Shown here in pieces: positions 40,113 to 49,178 of a stretch of 64,000 bases of DNA. Made by a program: the position numbers and the translations under genes. The notes beneath the pieces are model-generated. The model saw only the letters and a list, made by a program, of their open reading frames with translations, ran no database searches and was not told the origin of the DNA. Origin of the DNA: Tsukamurella pulmonis (GTDB lineage: Bacteria; Actinomycetota; Actinomycetes; Mycobacteriales; Mycobacteriaceae). The stretch spans positions 124,001 through 188,000 of the forward strand of contig NZ_FNLF01000002.1 in assembly GCF_900103175.1 (NCBI RefSeq), written 5' to 3'. Within the stretch, counting starts at the first letter, position 1; every line of letters starts with the position of its first letter.

Positions 40113-40514
40113 GTGCTTCCCGCTCGCAACCGCATGAGCTCGTCGCGCGACTTCGGCGCGGCGGTCAAGGGTGGGCGCCGCGTGGGTCGCCGCTCCATCG
40201 TGGTGCACGTGGCGACAGCGACGAACACGAGCCCGGTCGCCCCTTCCGAGGGGGGACCGGGCCTCGTCGTGTCCGCAGACGATCCGGTGACGCCGGCGCC
40301 GCGGGTGGGCCTGATCGTCTCGAAGGCCGTGGGCAACGCCGTGGTCCGCCACGCGGTCGCCCGCCGGCTGCGCGCCGCCGCCGCATCGGTCACCGCCGAT
40401 CTCGACGACGGTGCGCTGGTCGTGATCCGCGCGCTGCGCTCCGCCTCCGACGCCGATGCGAACGAGCTGACGGCGCAACTGCGTTCCGGTCTGACGAAGC
40501 TGGGGGCGTTGTGA
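40113..40514 (+). CDS. rnpA: Ribonuclease P protein component
   Basis: The 133-residue basic protein starts at GTG 40113 (LPARNRMSSSRDFGAAVKGG) and has the RnpA core RVGLIVSKAVGNAVVRHAVARRLRAA, the RNR-like RNA-binding motif. It binds the RNA subunit to process tRNA 5' ends. A variable insertion (residues about 35-60) is present, as in other actinobacteria. Confidence 0.94.
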   Translation: MLPARNRMSSSRDFGAAVKGGRRVGRRSIVVHVATATNTSPVAPSEGGPGLVVSADDPVTPAPRVGLIVSKAVGNAVVRHAVARRLRAAAASVTADLDDGALVVIRALRSASDADANELTAQLRSGLTKLGAL

Positions 40515-40528
40515 GCGAGGAGGTCTCG

Positions 40529-40771
40529 GTGAGCACGGGAGGCGCGCTGCGAGCGCTGCCCCGGCGCGCATTGATCTCCGTGGTACAGCTGTACCGGACT
40601 TGGATCTCCCCCATGCGGCCGCCCACCTGCCGTTTCACTCCCACCTGCAGCGAGTATGCGGTGGAGGCACTTTCGGCGCACGGCGCGGTCAAGGGCGTGT
40701 ACCTCAGTACCATTCGCCTGCTCAAGTGCGGGCCGTGGCACCGCGGCGGCTGGGACCCCGTTCCGGAGTGA
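40529..40771 (+). CDS. yidD: Membrane protein insertion efficiency factor YidD
   Basis: The protein has the full YidD signature: YRTWISPMRPPTCRFTPTCS, EYAVEALSAHG, KCGPWHRGGWDPVP. GTG 40529 has GAGGAGG five bases upstream and gives 80 residues; GTG 40511, which overlaps the rnpA stop, is the alternative. YidD supports YidC in inserting membrane proteins. Confidence 0.95.
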   Translation: MSTGGALRALPRRALISVVQLYRTWISPMRPPTCRFTPTCSEYAVEALSAHGAVKGVYLSTIRLLKCGPWHRGGWDPVPE

Positions 40772-40860
40772 CCCCCGCCGGCAACGGCTTTCACCGCCCG
40801 ATGCGCGAATCACCGCGCTCACGAACCTGTTCGAAATAGATCGGCAAGGAGCACCGCCCC

Positions 40861-42048
40861 GTGTCAAGTTTCAATCCGATGTCCTTGGACTACGTGTACT
40901 ACCCGGTGTCGGGCATCATGTGGGTCTGGCACAAGGTGTTCTCCTTCGTGCCCGGCCTCGGCCCCGATAGCGGCATCACGTGGGCCCTCTCGGTGATCTT
41001 CCTGGTGCTCACGTTGCGCGCCATCCTGTACAAGCCCTTCGTCCGGCAGATCAAGACGACCAGGCAGATGCAGGAGTTCCAACCGCAGATGCAGGCGCTG
41101 CGGAAGAAGTACGGCAAGGACCGGCAGAAGCTGGCCCTGGAGATGCAGAAGCTGCAGAAGGAGCACGGTTTCAACCCGCTGCTCGGCTGCCTGCCCGCCC
41201 TGCTCCAGGTCCCGGTGTTCATCGGCCTGTTCCACGTTCTCCGGTCGTTCAACCGGATGAGCGGTGGCACCACGCAGCTGTTCGGCTCGCCGGACATGAA
41301 CGCGTACGAGACGCGCCACACCGCGAACTACTTCTTCTCCGCCACCGACGTGCAGAGCTTCCTCGACGCCCGCCTGTTCGGCGTCCCGCTCTCCTCGTAC
41401 GTGCAGGAACCGGTGAAGCAGTTCCAGGCCTTCATGCCCGTGAGCCCGCCCGACGCGAACGGCGTGATCCCCTACATCGAGCCGAACTTCGAGAAGTGGT
41501 GGATCATCGCGCTCTCGGTGCCGCTGATGATCGTCGCCGCCCTGGCCACGCACTTCAACTCGCGCGCCTCGATCGCCCGCCAGCCCGTCGCCTCGCTGGA
41601 CAACCCCCAGACGGCCATCATGAACCGCCTGATGCTGTGGGTCTTCCCCATCGGTGTGCTCGTCGGTGGCTTCTTCCTGCCCGTCGCCATCCTGATCTAC
41701 TGGGTCACCCAGAACATCTGGACGTACTTCCAGCAGCACATCGTCTTCGGCAAGCTCGACAAGGAGGACGAGGAGAAGAAGCGCCTGGCGCAGGAGAAGC
41801 GGGCCGAGAACGCCCCGAAGCCCGGCGCGAAGCCCAAGAAGGGCGGCGCCGCCACTTCGCTGACCAAGGCCGCGGACACCGCGGCTGCGGACACCACGGC
41901 CGGTGATGCCGAGGGCACGACGGAGGAGAAGGCACCGTCGAAGCCCACCCCCGGCGCGAAGCCGAAGGCCCAGCACCCCTCGGGCAACGCCCGGCAGCAG
42001 CAGCGCAACCAGCAGCAGCGCAATCGGAGCAAGAAGCGCAAGCGCTGA
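40861..42048 (+). CDS. yidC: Membrane protein insertase YidC
   Basis: The 395-residue insertase has an N-terminal helix ([17 protein letters not shown]), the core helices including [19 protein letters not shown] with the conserved hydrophilic-groove Arg, the coiled-coil hairpin ([20 protein letters not shown]), and later membrane segments ([35 protein letters not shown]). A long basic, Ala/Pro-rich tail follows and ends KKRKR, likely for ribosome contact. GTG 40861 has AAGGAG 10-15 bases upstream. Confidence 0.96.
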   Translation: MSSFNPMSLDYVYYPVSGIMWVWHKVFSFVPGLGPDSGITWALSVIFLVLTLRAILYKPFVRQIKTTRQMQEFQPQMQALRKKYGKDRQKLALEMQKLQKEHGFNPLLGCLPALLQVPVFIGLFHVLRSFNRMSGGTTQLFGSPDMNAYETRHTANYFFSATDVQSFLDARLFGVPLSSYVQEPVKQFQAFMPVSPPDANGVIPYIEPNFEKWWIIALSVPLMIVAALATHFNSRASIARQPVASLDNPQTAIMNRLMLWVFPIGVLVGGFFLPVAILIYWVTQNIWTYFQQHIVFGKLDKEDEEKKRLAQEKRAENAPKPGAKPKKGGAATSLTKAADTAAADTTAGDAEGTTEEKAPSKPTPGAKPKAQHPSGNARQQQRNQQQRNRSKKRKR

Positions 42049-42098
42049 GCGCCGCAGCCCCCACGAACCCCTGATGATCGAATTCCCAAGGAGTACCC

Positions 42099-42659
42099 AT
42101 GCCTGACGACGTGACCGTCGAGGAGGAGCAGACCGCGACCGAGGCGAACGCCGAGGCGCAGGTCGAGGCACCCGTCGAGAGCCCCGTGAACGAGGACGAC
42201 GAGCTGGTCGAGGAGGGCGAGATCGCCGCCGACTACCTCGAGCAGCTGCTCGACATCCTCGACTTCGACGGCGACATCGACCTCGATGTGGAGGGCGGCC
42301 GCGCCATCGTCGCGATCGACGGCGGCGAGGACCTGACCAAGCTGGTGGGCCAGCGCGGCGAGGTGCTCGACGCGCTGCAGGAGCTCACCCGCCTCGCGGT
42401 GCAGCAGTCCACGGGCGACCGCAGCCGGCTGATGCTCGACGTCGCCGGGTGGCGCGCGAGCCGCCGCACGCGCCTGTCGGGCCTCGGCACCGAGGTCGCG
42501 GAGCGCGTGGCGTCGACCGGTGAGAAGGAGTCGCTCAAGCCGATGACGCCGTTCGAGCGCAAGATCGTGCACGACGCCGTGGCCAAGGTCGACGGTGTGC
42601 ACTCGGAGAGCGAGGGCGCGGAGCCGAACCGTCGCGTCGTGGTGCTCCCCAACGCCTAG
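42099..42659 (+). CDS. jag: Jag/KhpB-like KH-R3H RNA-binding protein
   Basis: The 186-residue protein has an acidic N-terminus (1-45), a KH domain (LLDILDFDGDIDLDVEGGRA, with GQRGEVLDALQELTRLAV) and an R3H domain (SRRTRLSGLGTEVAERVAST, KPMTPFERKIVHDAVA). It corresponds to mycobacterial Rv3920c and belongs to the KhpB family of RNA chaperones linked to cell-wall control. CAAGGAG precedes ATG 42099. Confidence 0.95.
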   Translation: MPDDVTVEEEQTATEANAEAQVEAPVESPVNEDDELVEEGEIAADYLEQLLDILDFDGDIDLDVEGGRAIVAIDGGEDLTKLVGQRGEVLDALQELTRLAVQQSTGDRSRLMLDVAGWRASRRTRLSGLGTEVAERVASTGEKESLKPMTPFERKIVHDAVAKVDGVHSESEGAEPNRRVVVLPNA

Positions 42660-42675
42660 ACTGGACGTAGGTGAA

Positions 42676-42716
42676 CGATGGGTCCCGGGCCGTGCGCCTG
42701 GGGCCCATCGTCGTTT
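42676..42716 (+). terminator. Hairpin between jag and rsmG
   Basis: CGATGGGTCCC (42676-42686) pairs with GGGGCCCATCG (42700-42710) over 11 bp with one G-T wobble, loop of 13 bases, followed by TCGTTT. It is 17 bp after the jag stop, a likely intrinsic terminator. Confidence 0.55.
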
Positions 42717-42760
42717 CCGGGCGTGGTGCCCGACTGGATGAGAGCCGTGTGGCAGGAGAG

Positions 42761-42774
42761 GTTTCACGTGGAAC
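42761..42774. promoter_or_regulatory. parS: parS site 1, at the rsmG start codon
   Basis: GTTTCACGTGGAAC matches the ParB-binding parS consensus core (TGTTTCACGTGAAACA) with one change. The rsmG start GTG (42768-42770) lies inside it. Confidence 0.88.
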
Positions 42775-43493
42775 AGCGCGACGAGGCGGGTACGCCTGCC
42801 GACAGTGGGACGACGGCGGAAGCGTTGCCTCCCACTCCCCCGGTCGCGCGCGAGGTATTCGGCGATCGGCTCGAGCTCGCGGAGGAGTACGCCCGCGTGC
42901 TCGCGACCGACGGTGTGGTTCGCGGCCTGATCGGCCCGCGCGAGGTGCCGCGGCTGTGGGAGCGGCACGTGCTCAACTGCGCCGTGCTCGGTGAGCTCCT
43001 GGATTCCGGCGAGACCCTCGTGGACATCGGGAGCGGTGCCGGGTTGCCCGGGGTGCCGGTGGCGATCGCCCGCCCCGACGTCGAGGTGGTGCTCGTCGAG
43101 CCGTTGCTGCGGCGTGCGGTGTTCCTCGAGGAGTTCTGCGGTCCGCGGCTGCCGAATGTCCGCGTGGTCCGCGGGCGCGCGGAGGAGCGGTCCGTCGTCG
43201 AGGCGGTCGGTGGCGCGGACGCCGTGACCTCTCGCGCAGTGTCCGGGTTCCCGAAGCTCGCGCCGTGGTCCGCTCCCCTGCTGCGCGACGGCGGTCGGCT
43301 GCTCGCACTCAAGGGTTCGCGCGCGGCGGAGGAGATCGAGGAGCACGGCGCGATCCTCACCAAGGCCGGGCTCCGCGATCCCGAGGTGGTCCTGTGCGGA
43401 GTCGGTGTCGTCGACCCGGCCACCACCGTGGTCCGCGCGGTGCGTCGCGCGCCGGCGCCGAAGAAGCGCACGAAGGCTCGCCGCTCCTACTGA
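42768..43493 (+). CDS. rsmG: 16S rRNA (guanine-N7) methyltransferase RsmG
   Basis: The 241-residue GidB-family enzyme has the SAM motif LVDIGSGAGLPGVPVAIARP, VVLVEPLLRRAVFLEEF and the later VTSRAVSGFPKLAPW and LLALKGSRAAEEIEE. It methylates G527 of 16S rRNA; loss gives low-level streptomycin resistance. GTG 42768 has AGGAG nine bases upstream and gives the usual family length; the start codon is embedded in a parS site. A longer frame from 42678 is unlikely. Confidence 0.95.
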   Translation: MEQRDEAGTPADSGTTAEALPPTPPVAREVFGDRLELAEEYARVLATDGVVRGLIGPREVPRLWERHVLNCAVLGELLDSGETLVDIGSGAGLPGVPVAIARPDVEVVLVEPLLRRAVFLEEFCGPRLPNVRVVRGRAEERSVVEAVGGADAVTSRAVSGFPKLAPWSAPLLRDGGRLLALKGSRAAEEIEEHGAILTKAGLRDPEVVLCGVGVVDPATTVVRAVRRAPAPKKRTKARRSY

Positions 43494-44465
43494 ATCGGGC
43501 ATTTCCGGCGTAGTTTCGAGACGCCCAACCACCCACGGTCTGTTTCGACACGTGACGGCACGGCGCTTCCGACCGGCTCACCGAGACGTCCGACGGCGAA
43601 GGAATGGTACGTCCGTCCTGGAATTCGCACGTCGCAGAAGCCGCCCGGCGCGCGTGCCGAGGGTTGCCCGCGCCGTTCGGCGGTGCGATCGGTCCGGGCC
43701 GCACGCCGATCCGATCAGGACGGAAGGCCGCCTCGCCGATGATGGCGCGTGCGTCGGCGGCAGAGGTGGATCGCTCCGGTCGCCGTCGCCCTGTCGCCTC
43801 CACTCACACGGTCGGTGATCCCGCGGGCGCGGCGCAGTGGATCGGCGCGAGGCAATCCGGTCGCGAAGTGATGCCGCGGTGCGGGCTCCCCGTCTCGCGT
43901 GCGGTCGGCCCCGGCGGCACCGGCGCCAGATCGACCCTTCCCCGGCGACGCCGCTCGCTCGACCGGGCTGCCGAGGGCGTCATCCAGGTACCTCGGTCGA
44001 CTGGCGGCGACCATCCGTGAGAGGGGTGTCGTGCCGATGGTGCCCGTCTGGATGTGTTGTTCCCAGAAGCCCGCCTTGTGACGGGTGCCCGAGTGCCATT
44101 GGCCGCGCCCGCCCGGTGTCGGCGACGCCGATCGGAGATCCGTGGTGGGCCACTTGCAGACGACGTGGTGGCTGCCCGGCTTGATGCCGGCCGAGCGCCG
44201 GCCGGCGGGGGTGGTGTGCCCTCGGTGTCGGTGCGGGCGCGTCCGGTGGAAGGGGCATGACCGACTCAGGAATGGGGTGGTTCGCCGTCGTCAGAGTGAG
44301 CACCGCGGGGTCGGGGCACGTGAATCGGAGGGCGGTCATGCGCCGCGGATGCGCCCGGTGGCGGAGGGACGGTGGGGCGGGCGGATGACTGGGCGACGGA
44401 CGATCGCTCCATCGAGGCCCCCTGTCCGATCGGGCTCTCCGGCAGGTTCGCGACTCGACGGGGCG

Positions 44466-44481
44466 CGTTTCACGTGAAACG
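44466..44481. promoter_or_regulatory. parS: parS site 2 (perfect palindrome)
   Basis: CGTTTCACGTGAAACG is a perfect 16-bp palindrome containing the canonical core GTTTCACGTGAAAC. It should be the strongest ParB site of the set. Confidence 0.93.
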
Positions 44482-45437
44482 CGGGGCCTTCGAGGAAGAC
44501 GTTCCACGGAGCGTACGGGCCACCGCACGCCGCGACGTGTCGGACGAACCCGCTCGGGATCGCCTCGGCACGGGCACGCCGCTGGGCGCGTGCAGAGGTG
44601 GAGACGGCCACTGTGGTGGATCGGTCGAGCGCGGCGGGATGCACGGCTGACATGCTCGCCACACCGGCTCCGGTCGGAGACGAGGGGGGCGACTCCCCCA
44701 CGCGCCGCGGCGTGCACGCACGACGATCGTCCCGCCGTCGGGACGGTCGCGTGCGCCTTCTTCCCCGCCGCGTGAGCGAGAGCGCCGCGCGTGACGTCGA
44801 ACCACGTGCTCCACAGTGACCGCCCGTCGCGTTGCTGCCGCCGCGGGGATGGGGCACGCGCGCGATCGGGGGATGTGTGCGAGGACTGCGTGGCGCGGTG
44901 GCGCGCGTGGAGTGGAGACTGTCGGTGCCCCGCGGGGCGTCGCGGGTCGAGTGCGGCTCGCGGTGTCATGGGGCAGCGCCGGAGCCTGACGGCGGGGCCG
45001 GTTCCGGCGGGAGGTGGTCGGCGACCCCGCGGGCCGTTCCGTCGGCGCGAGACCGTGCCGTGGCGTTCGACGATATCCAGCCACCGGGGTGCCCCGCGGT
45101 TGCCTGGGACGAGGGAGCCGGAACCGGCCCTGTGGTGCGACAGTGCGCGACAGGATCGCGGACGCGCCGTCGACCTCCGACGGGTGGCGCGTCCGCTCTG
45201 TGACCGCCCGAGCCCGCTCCCCCGGTGCTGGGACTGGTGAGGCGGTTCTCGGGAGGTCGGTCCGGTCCCGCCGGCGCCCGTGACGGCGAGGGTCGAGGGC
45301 GGGATCGGGGCGACGGGCGCGGGCACAGACACGGCGATGCGGGGCCTCGAGCGGGATCCGTCGTGCGGGGTGCGGTACGGAGCGCGCCGCCGACCAGGCC
45401 CGCTGGACCGGTGTGGCGTGTGCCGTCGCCGCAATCG

Positions 45438-45453
45438 TGTTTCACGTGGAACA
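45438..45453. promoter_or_regulatory. parS: parS site 3
   Basis: TGTTTCACGTGGAACA matches the 16-bp parS consensus at 15 of 16 positions. Confidence 0.92.
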
Positions 45454-45539
45454 CGGGAGCCGCGTGTATGCGCCGTGAACGAGTGCGCGGGAGTCCAGGA
45501 GGAGCACGCATCGGGGGTCGACGGCACGGACACTGCGAG

Positions 45540-45553
45540 GTTTCACGTGGAAC
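45540..45553. promoter_or_regulatory. parS: parS site 4
   Basis: GTTTCACGTGGAAC, 87 bp after site 3; the 14-bp core has one change from the consensus. Confidence 0.88.
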
Positions 45554-46171
45554 GTCGAATTCATGGGCGCGGGCGCACCGCCACGCGCGAGGGCCGTAGC
45601 TCCTGTTCCTCGCGTGCGGGCGCGCGAGCTCGTCGATGGTGGAGCGCCACGTCTGTCACGGGCAGCGGACCGTGGCGTGACGGCCTGAGCGATCCCATCG
45701 CACACGGCCTCGGCCGAGCGGTGAGACGGCGGGGTCGTCGGTGAGCACGACGGTCCGCGTTCGGAGGGGCGCGACTCGGGACGCTGGGTGTGTGTTCGCT
45801 CTCGACCGCAACCGCCGTCTGCCGGGCCATCGCACCACCCCGTCGCCGCCCTGACCGCCCGCCGCACTGCCGACCCGTCGCCGCGCGGCACCGGGGCACG
45901 GAGCGCTCGGCCCCAGGTCGCCTCGCGTCGCGGACTGCGGCGGGCCGCACCGCCCGCTGCGTGCTGCGCGGAAGACGTTCAGTAGCGACGGAGTCCTCGC
46001 CGACCCCGGACCCGCCCGACAGCGGCGGGGCGCGATGGCCCGATGGTCCGACGCGAGGGCAGGCAGCGTCGGCCCGCCGCGCTCGGACGACGACACTGGC
46101 GCGACGGGCCCCGCCGCCCGCGATCGCCCGATGTGCCGAACACACCTCGATCCGGCGCCCGGAGAGGCCAC

Positions 46172-46185
46172 GTTTCACGTGGAAC
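46172..46185. promoter_or_regulatory. parS: parS site 5
   Basis: GTTTCACGTGGAAC, about 107 bp upstream of the parA start. Confidence 0.88.
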
Positions 46186-46292
46186 CACGCCCGCGGCCGT
46201 GCTCGCCCGGCGTTCCGACGCGGGCTCGCGGGTACCGGGCTGACGCACCCCGACGGAGAAACTAGGATGGGGGCAACTGCTGAGGAGAGCGC

Positions 46293-47207
46293 GTGACTGA
46301 TCACGATTCCGGTTTCGACGTTTCACGTGGAACCGCTGACGACGACACCCCGATCGCCGCGGCCGCCCGCCGCGCCAGCCAGGTCCTGACCCCCGGAGCG
46401 GCGGGCACCCTGCCCAAGCCCACGGAGCGTCGCGTCCTGACGATCGCCAACCAGAAGGGCGGTGTCGGCAAGACGACGACGGCGGTGAACCTCGCGGCGG
46501 CGCTCGCGCTCCAGGGGCTGCGCGTCCTCGTCGTCGATCTCGACCCCCAGGGCAACGCGAGCACGGCGCTGGGCGTCGATCACCGGTCGGGCGTCCCGTC
46601 GACCTACGAGCTTCTGCTCGGGGAGTCCACTCTGGAGGAGGCGATGGCGCAGAGCCCGCACTCCCCCAACCTGTACTGCGTGCCCGCGACGATCGACCTC
46701 GCCGGCGCCGAGATCGAACTCGTGAGCATGGTCGCGCGCGAGACGCGGCTGAAGAACGCGCTCGGCAGCGCCGCCGCGGACGATCTGGACTACATCTTCA
46801 TCGACTGCCCGCCGTCGCTCGGCCTGCTCACGGTGAACGCGCTCGTGGCCGCGAAGGAGGTGCTCATCCCCATCCAGTGCGAGTACTACGCGCTCGAGGG
46901 CGTGGGGCAGCTGCTGCGGAACATCGAGCTCGTGCAGTCGCACCTGAACAAGGATCTCCACGTCTCCACCGTGCTGCTCACGATGTACGACGCCCGCACC
47001 AAGCTCGCCGACCAGGTGGCCGCCGAGGTGCGCAACCACTTCGGCGACCGCGTCCTGGGCGCGACGATCCCCCGCAGCGTCAAGGTCTCGGAGGCGCCCG
47101 GCTACGGCACCACCGTGCTCGATTACGATCCCGGTTCGCGCGGCGCGATGAGCTACCTCGACGCGGGCCGGGAGCTGGCCTTCCGCGGCGCCGGGCAGGC
47201 GGTGTAA
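46293..47207 (+). CDS. parA: Chromosome-partitioning ATPase ParA
   Basis: The 304-residue ATPase has the deviant Walker [15 protein letters not shown], the A' motif [11 protein letters not shown] and Walker [14 protein letters not shown]. It forms ATP-dependent DNA-bound gradients that move ParB-parS complexes to the poles. It starts at GTG 46293 with GAGAG upstream. A parS core is embedded in codons 10-14 (DVSRGT), and the first about 45 residues are a variable extension. It is followed by parB with a 2-bp gap. Confidence 0.96.
   Translation: MTDHDSGFDVSRGTADDDTPIAAAARRASQVLTPGAAGTLPKPTERRVLTIANQKGGVGKTTTAVNLAAALALQGLRVLVVDLDPQGNASTALGVDHRSGVPSTYELLLGESTLEEAMAQSPHSPNLYCVPATIDLAGAEIELVSMVARETRLKNALGSAAADDLDYIFIDCPPSLGLLTVNALVAAKEVLIPIQCEYYALEGVGQLLRNIELVQSHLNKDLHVSTVLLTMYDARTKLADQVAAEVRNHFGDRVLGATIPRSVKVSEAPGYGTTVLDYDPGSRGAMSYLDAGRELAFRGAGQAV
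46320..46333. promoter_or_regulatory. parS: parS site 6, inside parA
   Basis: GTTTCACGTGGAAC lies in the 5' coding region of parA, where it encodes the peptide VSRGT. Confidence 0.88.
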
Positions 47208-47209
47208 TC

Positions 47210-48268
47210 GTGGCCGGGCAGAAGAAGGGCGGCCTCGGCCGGGGCCTCGCCGCACTCATCCCCACCGGACCCGACGAGGGCCCGCGCCTGGGCAGCGACG
47301 CTGCCGACCTCATCATCGGCGCGCGCCCCGGCGCACCGTCGAAGGCGGCGCCCACGGCACCGGCGGACAAGCCGGGCCGGGCGGGCGCCGCGAAGGGTCG
47401 GACGGACGTCGCCGAGGGCCAGCCGGAGGAGGCACCGACGGACCTCGCGGACTCCGGCGCCGTGTACCGGGAGATCGCGCCGGCGGCGATCCAGCCGAAC
47501 CCCCAGCAGCCGCGCACCGTCTTCGACGAGGAGGGCCTCGCCGAGCTCGTTCACTCGATCCGCGAGTTCGGGCTGATGCAGCCGATCGTGGTCCGGCCGC
47601 TCCCCCGCCCCGAGGGCGATGTGCGGTACCAGCTCGTCATGGGCGAGCGTCGGTGGCGCGCCAGCCAGGAGGCGGGCCTCACCGCGATCCCCGCGATCGT
47701 GCGGGAGACCGCCGACGGCGACATGCTCCGTGACGCGCTGCTCGAGAACATCCACCGCGTGCAGCTGAACCCGCTCGAGGAGGCGGCGGCCTACGCCCAG
47801 CTGCTCGAGGAGTTCGGCGTGACCCACGACGAGCTGGCCGCCCGCCTCGGCCGTTCGCGGCCGGTGGTCACCAACACGATCCGGCTGCTGCGCCTGCCCG
47901 TCGCAGTCCAGCGCCGCGTCGCGGCGGGGGTGCTCTCCGCCGGCCACGCCCGCGCGCTGCTCTCGCTGGAGGCCGGCACCGACGCCCAGGACGCCCTCGC
48001 GGCCCGGATCGTCGCGGAGGGCCTGTCGGTGCGCGCCACCGAGGAGGCCGTCACCCTCGCGAACCGCGGGGACGGCACCGTCGCGCCGGCGGCACCGCCG
48101 CGCCGGCAGCCGGCCGATCCCGCGCTGCGGGAGGTCGCGGACCGGATCGCGGACCGGCTGGACACCAAGGTCACCGTGTCGATGGGTAAGCGGAAGGGCA
48201 AGATCGTCGTCGAGGTGGGCTCGACGGAGGACCTCGAACGCATCGTCGCCCTGCTCGCCGAGAGGTGA
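47210..48268 (+). CDS. parB: Chromosome-partitioning protein ParB (CTP-dependent clamp)
   Basis: The 352-residue protein has the [13 protein letters not shown] start, a linker, the CTP-binding ParB/Srx domain ([47 protein letters not shown]) and the parS-binding HTH ([20 protein letters not shown]). The dimerisation domain is at the C-terminus. GTG 47210 follows the parA stop by 2 bp, so they are one operon. It loads at the parS sites listed here and spreads along DNA. Confidence 0.96.
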   Translation: MAGQKKGGLGRGLAALIPTGPDEGPRLGSDAADLIIGARPGAPSKAAPTAPADKPGRAGAAKGRTDVAEGQPEEAPTDLADSGAVYREIAPAAIQPNPQQPRTVFDEEGLAELVHSIREFGLMQPIVVRPLPRPEGDVRYQLVMGERRWRASQEAGLTAIPAIVRETADGDMLRDALLENIHRVQLNPLEEAAAYAQLLEEFGVTHDELAARLGRSRPVVTNTIRLLRLPVAVQRRVAAGVLSAGHARALLSLEAGTDAQDALAARIVAEGLSVRATEEAVTLANRGDGTVAPAAPPRRQPADPALREVADRIADRLDTKVTVSMGKRKGKIVVEVGSTEDLERIVALLAER

Positions 48269-48275
48269 GATCCCG

Positions 48276-48998
48276 ATGGCACTGACGATCGTCCCGCTCA
48301 CCCTCGGCGGCTTCGACGACCTCCCCCGGCACATCCGCCGCTGCGTCTACTGGGAGGTCGCGCCGGACGGCGAGACCCTGACGGACACCGAGTTCGACAA
48401 AGAGGCGTGGCTGTCGATGCTCATGCTCGAGTGGGGCTCGTGCGGCCAGGTCGCGATCGATCACGCCGTCGACGGCAGTACGCGGGTCGTGGGCGTCGCC
48501 TTCTACGCCCCGCCGCGCAGCGTCCCCCGGGCCGCCCACTTCCCCACCGCGCCCATCAGCCCCGACGCGGTGCTGCTGACGTGGGTCGGCTCCGAACCGG
48601 GCATGGACGTGCGAGTCAAGGAGGAGCTGGTCTCCGCGGTGTGCACCGATCTGGTGCGCCGCGGTGTGCGCGCGATCGAGGCCTTCGCGCTTCTCACTCC
48701 GGTCGGCATGTTGACGGAAGACGTTGTGGCGCAATTGGATTGCGGTCCGTGTGGGTGCAAGACCCTACCGCTGACGGACGCCGACTTCCTGGAACAGATG
48801 GGCTTCGAGACCGTCGCCCCCCACCATCGCTTCCCGCGCCTGCGACTCGAGCTCTCCGAGGGCCTCGGGTGGAAGGCGGGCGTCGAGCACGCACTGGAGC
48901 AGCTGCTCGCCGCGAGCGCCGCCGAGGCGGCCCTCAGGAACGCGCTGGAGGACACGGGCGACGCCGCCGCACCCGTCGGGAGGGTCGGCGAGCACTGA
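48276..48998 (+). CDS. GNAT-like conserved protein (Rv3916c-like)
   Basis: The 240-residue protein begins with two strands and a Trp-rich helix and has a GNAT-like acyl-CoA-binding pattern (VVGVAFYAPPRSVPRA, LLTWVGSEPGMDVRVKEELV, then a C-terminal FLEQMGFETVAPHHRFPRLRL). Four Cys occur in CGPCGCK and nearby, which is unusual for GNAT and may bind metal or form disulfides. It sits 7 bp after parB, in the same position as Rv3916c of M. tuberculosis, so it belongs to the partition operon. Its substrate is unknown. Confidence 0.82.
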   Translation: MALTIVPLTLGGFDDLPRHIRRCVYWEVAPDGETLTDTEFDKEAWLSMLMLEWGSCGQVAIDHAVDGSTRVVGVAFYAPPRSVPRAAHFPTAPISPDAVLLTWVGSEPGMDVRVKEELVSAVCTDLVRRGVRAIEAFALLTPVGMLTEDVVAQLDCGPCGCKTLPLTDADFLEQMGFETVAPHHRFPRLRLELSEGLGWKAGVEHALEQLLAASAAEAALRNALEDTGDAAAPVGRVGEH

Positions 48999-49141
48999 CG
49001 CCGCAGCGGGCCGCTCAGGCCCGTGCGCGGTGCCGCCGCCCGGCGGCGTGCCCGCCACGCCGACTTCTCAGCGCGGATCGGCCGGTTCCTGCTCGCGGCC
49101 GTCCGGGCGCTCCGAATCCGGTGGCGGGGGCCGGGGCGTCG

Positions 49142-49160
49142 GGCACCTTCGAAGGGTGCC
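49142..49160. terminator. Hairpin between the GNAT-like gene and cwlM
   Basis: GGCACCTTCGAAGGGTGCC forms a near-perfect stem with one bulged G between convergent genes. It is a likely bidirectional terminator. Confidence 0.45.
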
Positions 49161-49178
49161 GGGCAGCGGAGCGGACCG

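Larger units (their letters stand above)
43494..46292. other. Long rsmG-parA intergenic region with four parS sites
   Basis: This 2.8-kb stretch has no open frame with a recognisable product; the frames present are Arg/Pro/Ser-rich and overlap on all strands, as in non-coding high-GC DNA. It contains parS sites at 44467-44480, 45439-45452, 45540-45553 and 46172-46185. Its likely role is a ParB loading zone. In mycobacteria rsmG and parA are much closer together. Confidence 0.7.

Noticed and set aside
43980-45533. A 517-residue minus-strand frame in the rsmG-parA gap
   Set aside because: It is rich in Arg, Pro and Ser with no domain and spans parS sites; composition is that of random high-GC sequence.
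45561-46304. A 247-residue minus-strand frame upstream of parA
   Set aside because: No ribosome-binding site, no domain and it overlaps parS sites and the parA start.
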